A stretch of DNA of 42,846 bases. It comes from Chloroflexota bacterium. GTDB lineage: Bacteria; Chloroflexota; Dehalococcoidia; SHYD01; JACQUQ01. The position numbers and the translations under genes were made by a program. Below the pieces are notes generated by a model that did no database searches, was not told the DNA's origin, and worked only from the letters and a program-made list of their open reading frames with translations. Positions within the stretch are counted from its first letter, which is position 1; the number at the start of each line of letters is the position of its first letter. The DNA is taken from positions 1 through 42,846 of the forward strand of contig JACQUQ010000214.1 in NCBI GenBank assembly GCA_016210175.1, given 5' to 3'. Shown here piece by piece: positions 1 through 7,750 of this stretch.

Positions 1-126
1 CCGCCGAGACAAAGGAGGTGAGTCAGTAATTTCGTCCGTCAGGTGTCTCATTCCTATTGACAGGTTCCGGCCTGCTAAGGCCCACGCCGCACGAGAACGC
101 GAACTCGATGGGCGCCAATGGCACGA

Positions 127-144
127 AATCTAATCAATTAGATT
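127..144. promoter_or_regulatory. AT-rich palindrome upstream of HerA-like gene
   Basis: Two perfect 8-base arms (AATCTAAT / ATTAGATT) are separated by CA, in an AT-rich pocket of an otherwise GC-rich window and about 80 bases before the first start codon. Size and symmetry suit an operator for a dimeric regulator. No regulator gene is adjacent, and I could not place a convincing -35/-10 pair beside it. Confidence 0.3.
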
Positions 145-226
145 CTACTGAAGGACGTGTTAATCTTGATATTGAAGCGTCTTATAGCACTGGGAATGAT
201 GAATAGCGAGAATAGGATGAGAGGGT

Positions 227-1954
227 ATGGCTAACCTCTTCCGCAACTCTGACTCCTTCGGCCCATCGGAATTGGACGCCGCCCCACGCCTGGGCATGGT
301 GGTGAAGGGCTCCCTCAAGAGCGGGGTGGATGTGAAGCTCGACCCCGCCGTGTCCGTGGAGGACCCGGAGGTGCAGGTGGGCCGCTACGTGGTCATCGAG
401 GGGCGGCGCCAGCGCTTTTTCGGCCTCATCACCGACGTGGCCCTGGAGGCCATTGACCCCCAGTTCGCGGTCACGCCCCCGGACACCGGCGATGACTTCA
501 TCGCCGAGGTGCTCCAGGGCACCGCTACCTACGGCACCCTCCACGTGCTGCCCAGCCTCACCGTCCCCCGCACGGCGGTGCGCGGGCTGGAGGGCGCCGC
601 GCCGCAGCCTGTCAAGACGGTCCCCAGCCACTACGCCGCCGTCCATGAGGCGTCCGAGGCCGACATTGCCCTGATCTTCGGGGAGGAGGGCGCCACCAAC
701 TTCTTCGTGGGCTCGCCCCCCGACATGGAGAGCAAGGTCTGCCTGGACCTCAAGACCTTCATTACCCGCTCCAACGGCGTCTTCGGCAAGAGTGGCACCG
801 GCAAGACCTTCCTCACCCGCCTGCTCCTGCTGGGGCTGGTCCAGGCCGGGAGCCAGTCTGACGCCCGCAACGTCAACCTGGTCTTCGACATGCACAGCGA
901 GTACGGCTGGAAGGGCTACAGCGAGTCGGCCCCCGGCCGGGAGGTCAAGGGCCTCAAGCAGATCCCCGGCTTCGGCCCGCGGGTGGCCATCTTCAGCCTG
1001 GACGAGGAGAGCAGCCGCCGCCGGGGGGCCAGCCCGGACCACGTGGTGCGCATCGGCTACGATGAAGTGACCCCCGAGGACCTGCTGCTGCTGCGGGAGC
1101 CACTGAACCTCCATGAGCGCGGCCTGGACGCCGCCCACGAGATGCATGACCTGTTCGGCAAGGGCTGGCTCTCCTCCTTCCTGGAGACGCCCACCAGGGA
1201 GATCAAGGAGGCGTTGGAGGCAAAGGGCGGCTCGGAGTTCCATCCCGGCAGCCTGTCGGCCCTCAAGACCAGCCTCCAGCGGCTGAGGCGCTTCCGCTTC
1301 ATGGTCGAGCCGGGCGCGGTGGAGCAGGCGGTCCGGAAGGGGTCGGTGCAGGCCATCCTGGACTACCTGGAGAGCGGCCGCCACGTGATCCTGGAGTTCG
1401 GGCGCTACGGGAGCGACCCCACGGCCTACGTGCTGGTCGCCAACCTGCTGACCCGCCGCATCCACGAGCGCTGGGTCGAGCTTACCGAGAAGGCGCTGGG
1501 CGACCCGGTGCAGATGCCCCCGACCCTGGTCATCACCATCGAGGAGGCCCACAAGTTCCTGAGCCGGGAGGTGGCCCCACAGACCATCTTCGGCAACATC
1601 GCCCGCGAAATGCGCAAGTACAACGTGACCCTGCGGGTGGTGGACCAGCGCCCCAGCGGCATCGACGACGAGATCCTGTCCCAACTGGGGACCAAGCTGT
1701 GCTGCCTGCTGGACAACGAGCGGGACGTGGACAGCGTGCTGGCAGGGGTGGCCGGGCGCAGCGAGCTACGGGAGGTGCTGGCCCACCTGGAGAGCAAGCA
1801 GCAGGCCCTCATCTTCGGCCACGCGGTGCCCATGCCCGTGGTGGTCAGGGTGCGCGACTACGGCACCGAGCAGTCCTATGCGGCCTTCGGCGAGGGCAGC
1901 CGGGGCGGGCTGGACCGGGAGGCCCTGCGCCGGGCCATGTGGGAGGACACCTAA
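227..1954 (+). CDS. HerA-like DUF87 family ATPase
   Basis: 575 aa, a hexameric HerA/FtsK-superfamily ATPase. The N-terminal ~130 residues look like the beta-rich HAS-barrel of HerA proteins. A Walker A motif, GKSGTGKT, lies at residues 187-194. A Walker B-like strand (VITIEEAHKF, around 435-444) has paired glutamates, and a downstream RQ-rich segment (VVDQRPSG) fits the sensor/arginine region. Archaeal HerA works with the nuclease NurA in DNA end resection; bacterial homologues act in DNA repair or defence. No NurA-like nuclease is visible nearby, so the substrate is unknown. The ATG is preceded by GAGAGG. The gene stands alone ahead of a CoA-transferase, with a repeat between them. Confidence 0.85.
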   Translation: MANLFRNSDSFGPSELDAAPRLGMVVKGSLKSGVDVKLDPAVSVEDPEVQVGRYVVIEGRRQRFFGLITDVALEAIDPQFAVTPPDTGDDFIAEVLQGTATYGTLHVLPSLTVPRTAVRGLEGAAPQPVKTVPSHYAAVHEASEADIALIFGEEGATNFFVGSPPDMESKVCLDLKTFITRSNGVFGKSGTGKTFLTRLLLLGLVQAGSQSDARNVNLVFDMHSEYGWKGYSESAPGREVKGLKQIPGFGPRVAIFSLDEESSRRRGASPDHVVRIGYDEVTPEDLLLLREPLNLHERGLDAAHEMHDLFGKGWLSSFLETPTREIKEALEAKGGSEFHPGSLSALKTSLQRLRRFRFMVEPGAVEQAVRKGSVQAILDYLESGRHVILEFGRYGSDPTAYVLVANLLTRRIHERWVELTEKALGDPVQMPPTLVITIEEAHKFLSREVAPQTIFGNIAREMRKYNVTLRVVDQRPSGIDDEILSQLGTKLCCLLDNERDVDSVLAGVAGRSELREVLAHLESKQQALIFGHAVPMPVVVRVRDYGTEQSYAAFGEGSRGGLDREALRRAMWEDT

Positions 1955-1968
1955 CGGGAGTTACCATC

Positions 1969-2052
1969 TCACCACAGAGAACACCGAGCACACAGAGAGG
2001 GGGAAAAGAAAGAAGACAAGTATCTCTGTGCGCTCTGTGTGCTCCGTGGTGA
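1969..2052. repeat. Intergenic 'ACCACAGAG' inverted repeat
   Basis: Imperfect inverted repeat: two 30-base arms (left begins TCACCACAGAGAAC, right ends CTCCGTGGTGA) around a 24-base A-rich spacer. It resembles the ACCACAGAG-type intergenic repeats common in many GC-rich environmental bacteria. It ends just before the Shine-Dalgarno (GAAGGAGGG) of the CoA-transferase, so a folded transcript would place a hairpin in that leader. A single-arm copy occurs near 22052. Confidence 0.7.
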
Positions 2053-2070
2053 ATTGCGAAGGAGGGAAGA

Positions 2071-3285
2071 ATGGGCGCGCCCCTGGCGGGCATTCGGGTG
2101 CTGGAAGTAGCCAACTGGTTGGCGGTGCCGGCGGCCGGGGCGCTGCTGGCCGACCTGGGCGCCGAGGTGGTGAAGGTCGAGCCGCCCGGCGGCGACCCCT
2201 GGCGGGCCTTCCAGTGGCGGTCGCAGGGCCTGGCGACGGAGTTCCCTGGCAACCCCGCCTTTGAGGTGGACAACCGCGGCAAGCGCAGCGTCGCCATCAA
2301 CCTGGACCGGCCCGAGGGCCGGGAGGCGGTGCTACGCCTGGCGGAGCGGGCCGATATCTTCCTCACCAACCTGGTCCCGGCTCGGCGCGAACGCTACGGC
2401 CTGACCTACACCGACCTGGCACCCCGCAACCCGCGCCTTATCTCCCTGGGCTTCAGCGGCTACGGCACAACCGGCCCCGACCGGGACCGGCTAGGCTTCG
2501 ACTACGCCGCCTTCTGGGCGCGCTCCGGCATCATGTCCCTGGTGGGCGAGCCCGGTGGCCCGCCCGCGCTCCAGCGCACCGGTATGGGCGACCACAGCAC
2601 CGCGCCCCTGCTGCTGGCGGGGGTGCTGGCCGCCCTCTACGAGCGAGAGCGATCGGGCCAGGGCCAGGAGGTCAGCGGCTCGCTGCTGAACACCGGGCTG
2701 TGGGTGCTGGCCTCGGATCTCCAGGCCGCGCTGGTGGCCCGCCAGGAACCGCGCCGCACGCCCCGCACCGCCGCGCCCAACCCTATCTGGAACACCTACC
2801 AGGCGGGCGACGGCAAGTGGTTCCTGCTGGTGATGCCCACGCCCGACCCCTACTGGCCGCGGGTCTGCGCGGCCATCGGGCGGCCCGACCTGGCCGAGGA
2901 CCCCCGGTACGCCACCCTGGAGGGGCGCATGGCCCACTGCCGGGATCTGGTCGCCATCCTGGACGCGGCCTTTGCCACCGCATCCCGTGAGGAATGGGGG
3001 CGGCGGCTGGACGCCCACGGGGCCATCTGGGCGCCGGCGCAGGGGCTGAGCGAGGTCATGGAGGACCCCCAGGTGCGGGCCAACGCCTACCTGACGACGG
3101 TAGAGCACCCGGCCTACGGGCCGTATGAGACCATCGACACGCCCCTGAAGTTCGGGCGCAGCGAGGTGGGTGCACGGGGAGCCGCCCCGGAGCCCGGCCA
3201 GCACACCGAAGAGGTCCTGCGGGAGGCTGGCTACACCTGGGAGGACCTGGCCCGCCTGCGGGACGCGGGCGCCATCGGGCCGTAA
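2071..3285 (+). CDS. CaiB/BaiF family (class III) CoA-transferase
   Basis: 404 aa, the normal length for class III CoA-transferases, which move CoA between acyl-CoA and free carboxylic acids as interlocked dimers. The N-terminal Rossmann-like block carries the family signature (GIRVLEVANWL, then LGAEVVKVEPPGGD). The NRGKRSVAINL and SLGFSGYGTTGP segments are typical. The expected catalytic aspartate is probably D174, in GMGDHSTAPL. The substrate cannot be told from sequence; formyl, oxalyl, carnitine, succinyl and benzylsuccinate enzymes all look alike. The start has a strong GGAGGG site. The following gene begins 31 bases downstream and may be co-transcribed. Confidence 0.9.
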   Translation: MGAPLAGIRVLEVANWLAVPAAGALLADLGAEVVKVEPPGGDPWRAFQWRSQGLATEFPGNPAFEVDNRGKRSVAINLDRPEGREAVLRLAERADIFLTNLVPARRERYGLTYTDLAPRNPRLISLGFSGYGTTGPDRDRLGFDYAAFWARSGIMSLVGEPGGPPALQRTGMGDHSTAPLLLAGVLAALYERERSGQGQEVSGSLLNTGLWVLASDLQAALVARQEPRRTPRTAAPNPIWNTYQAGDGKWFLLVMPTPDPYWPRVCAAIGRPDLAEDPRYATLEGRMAHCRDLVAILDAAFATASREEWGRRLDAHGAIWAPAQGLSEVMEDPQVRANAYLTTVEHPAYGPYETIDTPLKFGRSEVGARGAAPEPGQHTEEVLREAGYTWEDLARLRDAGAIGP

Positions 3286-3316
3286 TCGGTCCGTAACCGG
3301 GACGGAAGGTGCCCCC

Positions 3317-4480
3317 ATGCGATGGGTACGTCTCTGGCACCTGGTCATTGTCCTCCTGCTGGCGCTCACGCCGACGCCGGCGCGTGCGGCAGAACCCCGT
3401 TTCGATGGCGAGGTCATCGTCGGGCCGGGGGAGATCATCGAAGACGATCTCTACGCGTTCGGCGGAACCGTGACGATCCAGGGCACGGTGATGGGTGACG
3501 TTATCGCTTTTGGCGGCAGCGTTTCTGTGGCTGGCCCAGTCACCGGTGACGTCATCATTGCCGGCGGGAATACGACGATTTCCGGTGAGGTTGGCGGCAG
3601 TGTCCGCGCGGCCGGTGGGGATCTGGTCATTACCGGACCGGTGGGGGAAGATGTGCTGGTGGGCGCAGGCACCCTGAGCATCGGCCCGGATGCCCGGATC
3701 GGGCGTGACCTGCTGGTAGGGTCCGGCTCGGCGACGGTCGCCGGGCAGGTGGGACGGAACGTCCTGGCTGGGGCCGGCGATCTTACCCTGGCGGGAACGG
3801 TGGACGGCAACGTCCGGGCCGCGGTGGAGACGCTCCGGGTCATGCCGAGCGCGGTCATCGGGGGCAACCTCGCCTATACCAGCGAGCGGGAGGCCGAGAT
3901 CGCGCCGGGGGCAACGGTCCGGGGAACCGTCGAGCGGCAGGAGCCGGAGCGAGCGCCGGCGGAACGCGACCCGCTGGCCCGCGCCCGCGACCAGGCGCTC
4001 GGCTGGCTGCGGACCCTCGTCGGGATGTTTGCCCTGGGCGCGCTGTTTGTCCTGCTGGTGCCCGGCTTCAGCCGCCGCACGGCGGACACCCTGGGCAGGT
4101 CGCCGTGGGCGAGCCTTGGCCTGGGGGTGGCGTTGCTCCTCACCGTCCCGCTCGCGGCCCTCCTCCTGTTCCTCATCGGGCTGGTGGTTGGCGGCTGGTG
4201 GCTCGGCATCATCACCCTCGCCCTCTATGGGATCGGCCTCGCCTTGAGCTATGCCATGACCGGGCTCTTCGTCGGTCGCTGGCTCCTGGTGCGGGCGGGA
4301 CGGACCGGGGTACACCTCGTCTGGGCGCTGCTGCTGGGGCTGATCCTCCTCACGCTGGCCGGTCTGCTACCGTTCGTCGGTGGCGTCATCGTCCTCCTCG
4401 CCGTGCTTTTCGGGCTGGGCGCCCTGGTCCTGGCCGGAGCCCGCGCTCGGCAGATGGCCGCGCCCGCCGCCAGCGTGTGA
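3317..4480 (+). CDS. Bactofilin-like/polymer-forming membrane protein
   Basis: 387 aa from the ATG at 3317; the track's longer ORF starts inside the previous gene. Residues 1-24 are a signal peptide ending near ARA. About 170 residues of repeating short beta-strands follow, with recurring 'V-G-D-V' and 'I-x-G-x-V' turns. This is the right-handed beta-helix pattern of bactofilin/polymer-forming (DUF583) domains. The C-terminal ~150 residues contain four to five hydrophobic segments. This layout is common in bacterial membrane proteins of unknown role, probably envelope scaffolding. Probably co-expressed with the CoA-transferase, without an obvious functional link. Confidence 0.7.
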   Translation: MRWVRLWHLVIVLLLALTPTPARAAEPRFDGEVIVGPGEIIEDDLYAFGGTVTIQGTVMGDVIAFGGSVSVAGPVTGDVIIAGGNTTISGEVGGSVRAAGGDLVITGPVGEDVLVGAGTLSIGPDARIGRDLLVGSGSATVAGQVGRNVLAGAGDLTLAGTVDGNVRAAVETLRVMPSAVIGGNLAYTSEREAEIAPGATVRGTVERQEPERAPAERDPLARARDQALGWLRTLVGMFALGALFVLLVPGFSRRTADTLGRSPWASLGLGVALLLTVPLAALLLFLIGLVVGGWWLGIITLALYGIGLALSYAMTGLFVGRWLLVRAGRTGVHLVWALLLGLILLTLAGLLPFVGGVIVLLAVLFGLGALVLAGARARQMAAPAASV

Positions 4481-4552
4481 CCCGCGCTGAGGAAATGGAG
4501 CGCTACGGCGTCGCCGGACCGCGCAGATCCAGCGTCGTCCAGGACCCCATCC

Positions 4553-4664
4553 CTAGTGCTCTGTCAATCCTGTTTTGATGGGTTCCATCCCGCCGCCCTG
4601 AAGGGCGGGCCCGCCGTTCACGGCGGCAGTCGCACCCATCAGTTTATGCCTGACAGAGCACTAG
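4553..4664. mobile_element. 112-bp MITE-like element, copy 1
   Basis: Bounded by perfect 14-base terminal inverted repeats (CTAGTGCTCTGTCA at each end, inverted). Inside are an 8-bp stem (TGATGGGT/ACCCATCA) and two adjacent perfect 7-bp GC hairpins (4593-4608 and 4611-4626), giving a cloverleaf-like fold. A second copy of identical length at 42735-42846 differs at four positions. There is no coding capacity. CTAG at both ends suggests a TA duplication within CTAG, as IS630/Tc1-type transposases make. The mobilising transposase is not in the window. Confidence 0.85.
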
Positions 4665-4769
4665 TGCAGGATTAGGAAACGTTTTCGGCATGGGCAACCG
4701 GTAGGGGCGCATGGCCTTGCGCCCCTACCACCGCACGATTCCCAATGACCTCCCCTGATCCTGCACTAT
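4661..4769. mobile_element. Second MITE-like element abutting the first
   Basis: Starts in the CTAG that closes the first element. Near-perfect terminal inverted repeats run TAGTGCAGGATTAGG on the left and CTGATCCTGCACTA on the right. The centre holds a perfect 11-bp hairpin (GTAGGGGCGCA/TGCGCCCCTAC). It shares only the outer TAGTGC with the neighbouring element; the interior is unrelated. The shared TA junction suggests insertion into, or next to, an existing copy. No ORF. Confidence 0.65.
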
Positions 4770-4815
4770 GGCGTAGGGTCTGGCCTGCGGGGCGGGGACG
4801 CCACGGGCCGCAGGG

Positions 4816-4867
4816 GGCGGAACGCGGGGAGGGACGGCTTTGCGCGTCCGTCCCTCCCCGCCGTTCC
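4816..4867. repeat. Long intergenic hairpin
   Basis: A 12-bp perfect stem (GGGGAGGGACGG/CCGTCCCTCCCC) extends outward through GC pairs and a bulge to GGAACG/CGTTCC, about 20 bp in total. It lies between the convergent bactofilin-like gene and the small membrane protein gene. There is no T-tract on either side, so it may be a repeat or a transcript-stabilising structure rather than a canonical terminator. Confidence 0.5.
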
Positions 4868-4883
4868 TGCGTCGTGCCGGCAG

Positions 4884-5165
4884 TTAGCTGCCGGTCGCCC
4901 GCCACGGCTCGGTGGCGCCGGGCTGCATTTCCCGCGAAGGTCGCAGCAGCTTGTTGAACATCCCGAAGCTGATGAGGGTAGGCGCCCACAGGCCCACGAA
5001 CACCGACTCCCAGCGTCGGCCCATGAGGAAGAGCCAGGCAGAGGTCAGGACCGAGGCAGCCATCGCCCAGAAATAGACGTTGGTAGGGACCTCCTCCAGT
5101 TGCTGCATGGCCTGCCGGCCCTGCTCCATCGCCTGCCTACCCATCTGGCCGGGTTGCGTGGTCAT
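4884..5165 (-). CDS. Small two-TM membrane protein, unrecognised
   Basis: 93 aa. A hydrophilic, glutamine-rich N-terminus (about residues 1-27) precedes two hydrophobic helices (roughly 29-47 and 53-70) separated by a short RRW loop. The C-terminus is basic and proline-rich. The start ATG has an AGGAGG-like site (GGAGGATATT upstream). It lies 136 bases downstream of the selenoprotein candidate on the same strand and could be expressed with it. I do not recognise a family. The hydrophobic pattern and good ribosome-binding site support a real gene. Confidence 0.65.
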   Translation of the reverse strand: MTTQPGQMGRQAMEQGRQAMQQLEEVPTNVYFWAMAASVLTSAWLFLMGRRWESVFVGLWAPTLISFGMFNKLLRPSREMQPGATEPWRATGS

Positions 5166-5301
5166 GGGGGAATATCCTCCTTGAGCGATCGCGCGACGCT
5201 CGAAAGGAGCGTCCTCCCAGGATCAAACGTTCCCCGCCTTCCGTCCGGCTAAGCCCACGCAGCCTTCCGCCCGGCGGCTGACGGCGGGGCGCTGTCCCCC
5301 G

Positions 5302-6798
5302 CTACAGCGCAGCCAGTCCCTTCAGCTCCAGGGTGGTCACCGCTCCCGTCGCCAGGTCGGCCACCCGGATGGCGTGGTTGTTGGTGTCGGCGATGTAGAC
5401 CTTGCCCGCGGCGATGGACAGGCCACCCGGCTCGTAGAAGAGCGCCGCCGCGCCCGGCCCGTCCCGGTGGCCCGGCTCGCCCTGCCCCAGCCAGGTCGTC
5501 ACGGCACGCGTCTGGGGGTCGGCCCGCTTGATCTTGTTATTGTAGCTGTCGGCCACGTAGAGCACGCCCTCGTGGGAGCACACGCCCAGGGGGTGCTGGA
5601 GCCGCACCGCCTCGCCCACGCCATCCACGTCCCCGAACTCAAAGAGGCCCTGCCCCACGATGGTCTGCACCCGACGGGGCGCGCCCGTAAGGTCGGCGGT
5701 GCGCAGGGCGCTGGTCTCACTGTCGGCGACGTAGAGCCGGGTCCCATCACTGGTGAGGCCGCTGGGCTGGGCCAGCCACGCCTGGCTCAGGGGGCCGTCC
5801 CGCAGCCCCTCGTGGCCGCTCCCGGCGTAGGGCTGCGCCACCCCGGTCCGCGGGTCCAGGCTCCAGAGCTGATGGCAGCCCGCCATCGCAATCAGCAGGA
5901 TACCCTCGTGCAGCACCAGGTCCCAGGGAGAGTTGAGGGCCGTCTCCCGGTCCGGTCCTCCCTGGGGTACCCCCATCGCCTGTTCGCCGGTCCCGGCCAG
6001 GGTAGCCACTGTCCCGTCCCGCAGGTCCACACGGCGGATGGCGTGGTTCTCGGTGTCGGCCACATAGAGGAGATCCCCGTCCAGGGCCACCCCCTGGGGC
6101 CGGTTGAACTGGGCCTCCGCCGGAGGGCCGTCCCGCAGCCCGATCTGGCCGCTCCCGATCACCCGGCGTATGGTCCCGTCCAGCCCGGCCACCAGGATGC
6201 GGTCGTGGTTGGAGTCCACGATGAACAGCCGGTCCGAGGCGGCGTCGGCCAGCACCTTGCCGGGGAAGGACAGGTCCGTGGGGCGCTCCTGCTCGGGCCG
6301 GAAGCGGAGGGGCGTGCGGTCCAGCAGCCCCATCGCATCGAACTGCGCCACCATCTCCCCAACGAGTTGCTCCAGGGTCTCGTACGGGACTTCCCCTTCC
6401 AGCTTCCCGATGACCTTCCCTTGGGGGTCAATGAACATCAGCGTCGGCCAGGCCCGCACCGCGTACTCCTGCCAGATGCGGAAATCGCGATCGTTGACCA
6501 CGGGGTGGTCCACCTGGTAGCGCAGGACCGCCTTGCGCACGTTCTGGGTGGCGTGCTCCGACGGGAACTTGGCCGAGTGGACGCCCACCACCACCAGCTC
6601 CTGGTGGTAGCGCCGTTCCAGCTTCCGCAACTGCGGAAGGAGGTGCATGCAGTTGATTCAGCAGTAGGTCCAGAAGTCGAGCGCGACCGCTTTGCCTCGG
6701 AGCTCTTTGATGCTGAGCGGATGGTCGGTGTTCAGCCAGTCCAGCCCCGGCGGAAAGTCCGGGGCGTTGACGGTGCCGAGGTAGGAACGGTTGGGCAT
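5302..6798 (-). CDS. Thioredoxin-like NHL-repeat protein, probable selenoprotein (Sec at TGA 6658-6660)
   Basis: 498 aa if the in-frame TGA at codon 47 is decoded. The track splits it into 6658-6960 and 5302-6648. The N-terminal ~150 residues are a TlpA-like thioredoxin fold: FWTYC, then TGA, then INCMHLLP, with the cis-proline at residue 118 (AWPT). The remainder carries repeated NHL beta-propeller blades ([30 protein letters not shown]). Relatives such as NHLRC2 have CCINC here, so TGA replaces the first cysteine of the CxxC pair and gives a UxxC motif. A perfect hairpin follows at bacterial-SECIS distance. The ATG at 6798 has GGGAGA six bases upstream. The frame is otherwise intact, which argues against a pseudogene. 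The Sec machinery is not in this window. Confidence 0.8.
6622..6639 (-). promoter_or_regulatory. Candidate bacterial SECIS hairpin
   Basis: On the minus strand the mRNA 18 nt after the UGA reads CUUCCGC-AGUU-GCGGAAG, a perfect 7-bp stem (8 if the loop A-U closes) with a tetraloop. G is the second loop base, 26 nt from the UGA. Published bacterial SECIS rules, as I recall them, ask for an upper stem of at least 4 bp, a G among the first two loop bases, and a UGA-to-loop spacing of roughly 16-37 nt. All are met. It lies inside the coding region, as bacterial SECIS elements do. Confidence 0.7.
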
Positions 6799-6878
6799 GC
6801 GGGTCTCCCTTTCCGGCGCGGCCCCGCACGCTGGCCGGGCGCCGACCACTGCCGCGGGCGCACTGACGCTCTCTCTGG

Positions 6879-6908
6879 ATTGTGCCGCCTTTTGCCCTGG
6901 ATGTCCAA
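6879..6908 (-). promoter_or_regulatory. Possible promoter for the selenoprotein gene
   Basis: On the minus strand TTGGAC and CACAAT are separated by 18 bases, about 80 bases upstream of the ATG at 6798. The -10 is a weak match, so this is tentative. Confidence 0.3.
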
Positions 6909-6973
6909 CGGTATCCAGGCCCAGAAACCGATCAGGACGGCGAGGCTCCCGCTGATCCATTCATAGACAAATA

Positions 6974-7002
6974 TTGGAAGAGGCCGTACACTACCTGATA
7001 AT
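6974..7002 (+). promoter_or_regulatory. Sigma-70-type promoter for phosphoesterase gene
   Basis: TTGGAA and GATAAT are separated by 17 bases, in an AT-richer pocket about 70 bases before the start of the phosphoesterase gene. Spacing and hexamers match a housekeeping promoter. Confidence 0.5.
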
Positions 7003-7072
7003 GGACGGGACGTAGTCCTGGACTCCGTATGAATTGCACGAGGGGAATGGGCGTGCTGGCGCGCCATACTAC

Positions 7073-7744
7073 ATGAACGAGCGCATGATAACCCGTATTG
7101 GCATTATTTCGGATACCCACATCCCGGAGGCGGGCGCGGCGCTGCCGGATCCCCTATGGGAGGCCTTCGCCGGAGTCGATCTGATCCTCCATGCCGGGGA
7201 TATCCACGACCTGAAGGTGCTGGACTGGCTGGAGCGCGTGGCGCCGGTGCGGGGCGTGCGCGGCAACGGCGAGGACGGCAGCGGCGGGCGCGCCCGGCAG
7301 CCCGACGATCACCGCCTCAAGCGCGCCGACGTGCTCACCATCAACGGCATCCGCATCGGCGTGGTCCACGATGTGCCCCTGCCAGAGGTCCCGCCCGACT
7401 GGACGCTGGAGTGCACGGTGCAGCGGGAGTTTGGCGGGCCGGTGGACGTCATCGTGTGCGGCCACACCCATATCGAAGGGATCGCCACGGTCAAGGGCAT
7501 CATGATCGTGAACCCCGGCAGTCCTACCCTGCCCCACAACCTGGCGCCCCGCTACGGCACCGTCGGCATCCTGGACATCGCAGGCGGGAACGTCACGGCC
7601 CGCATCGTCCCGCTGTGGGACTTGGGCTACGATGGGTACGCCTCCGGGAGCACGCCGGTCCCCCCCGGCCTCACCGCGCAGGTGTGGCGTGGCAGCGGCC
7701 CCTGGTGGGGCCAGTGGTCCCGCAAGCTGAGTGCTGAGTGCTGA
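7073..7744 (+). CDS. YfcE/MJ0936-type metallophosphoesterase
   Basis: 223 aa from the ATG at 7073; the MITRIG start at 7085 is equally possible and neither has a strong ribosome-binding site. The two-metal calcineurin-like motifs appear in order: SDTH (metal site 1), HAGDIHD (bridging Asp), RGNGED (Asn site), and CGHTHIEG near the C-terminus. YfcE-type enzymes hydrolyse phosphodiesters; the physiological substrate is usually unknown. The GN motif reads GNGED rather than the common GNCD, a small departure. It converges with the ATPase gene that ends seven bases downstream. Confidence 0.85.
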   Translation: MNERMITRIGIISDTHIPEAGAALPDPLWEAFAGVDLILHAGDIHDLKVLDWLERVAPVRGVRGNGEDGSGGRARQPDDHRLKRADVLTINGIRIGVVHDVPLPEVPPDWTLECTVQREFGGPVDVIVCGHTHIEGIATVKGIMIVNPGSPTLPHNLAPRYGTVGILDIAGGNVTARIVPLWDLGYDGYASGSTPVPPGLTAQVWRGSGPWWGQWSRKLSAEC

Positions 7745-7750
7745 GTATCC

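Noticed and set aside
57-62. TTGACA as -35 of the first gene
   Set aside because: No -10-like hexamer lies 16-18 bases downstream.
182-1684. 500-aa minus-strand ORF opposite the HerA-like gene
   Set aside because: Shadow ORF of a GC-rich coding strand: His/Leu/Ala/Gly-rich, no recognisable motif, no ribosome-binding site.
5302-6648. Selenoprotein locus as two separate genes or a nonsense pseudogene
   Set aside because: The two frames are the same frame separated only by TGA at the redox cysteine; the downstream part alone would lack the thioredoxin active site, and no other damage is present.
6732-7067. Minus-strand ORF with a natural-looking membrane stretch ([17 protein letters not shown])
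   Set aside because: No start codon with a ribosome-binding site is near the segment, the rest is low complexity, and it overlaps both the phosphoesterase promoter and the selenoprotein start. It may be a gene remnant, but cannot be supported as a CDS.
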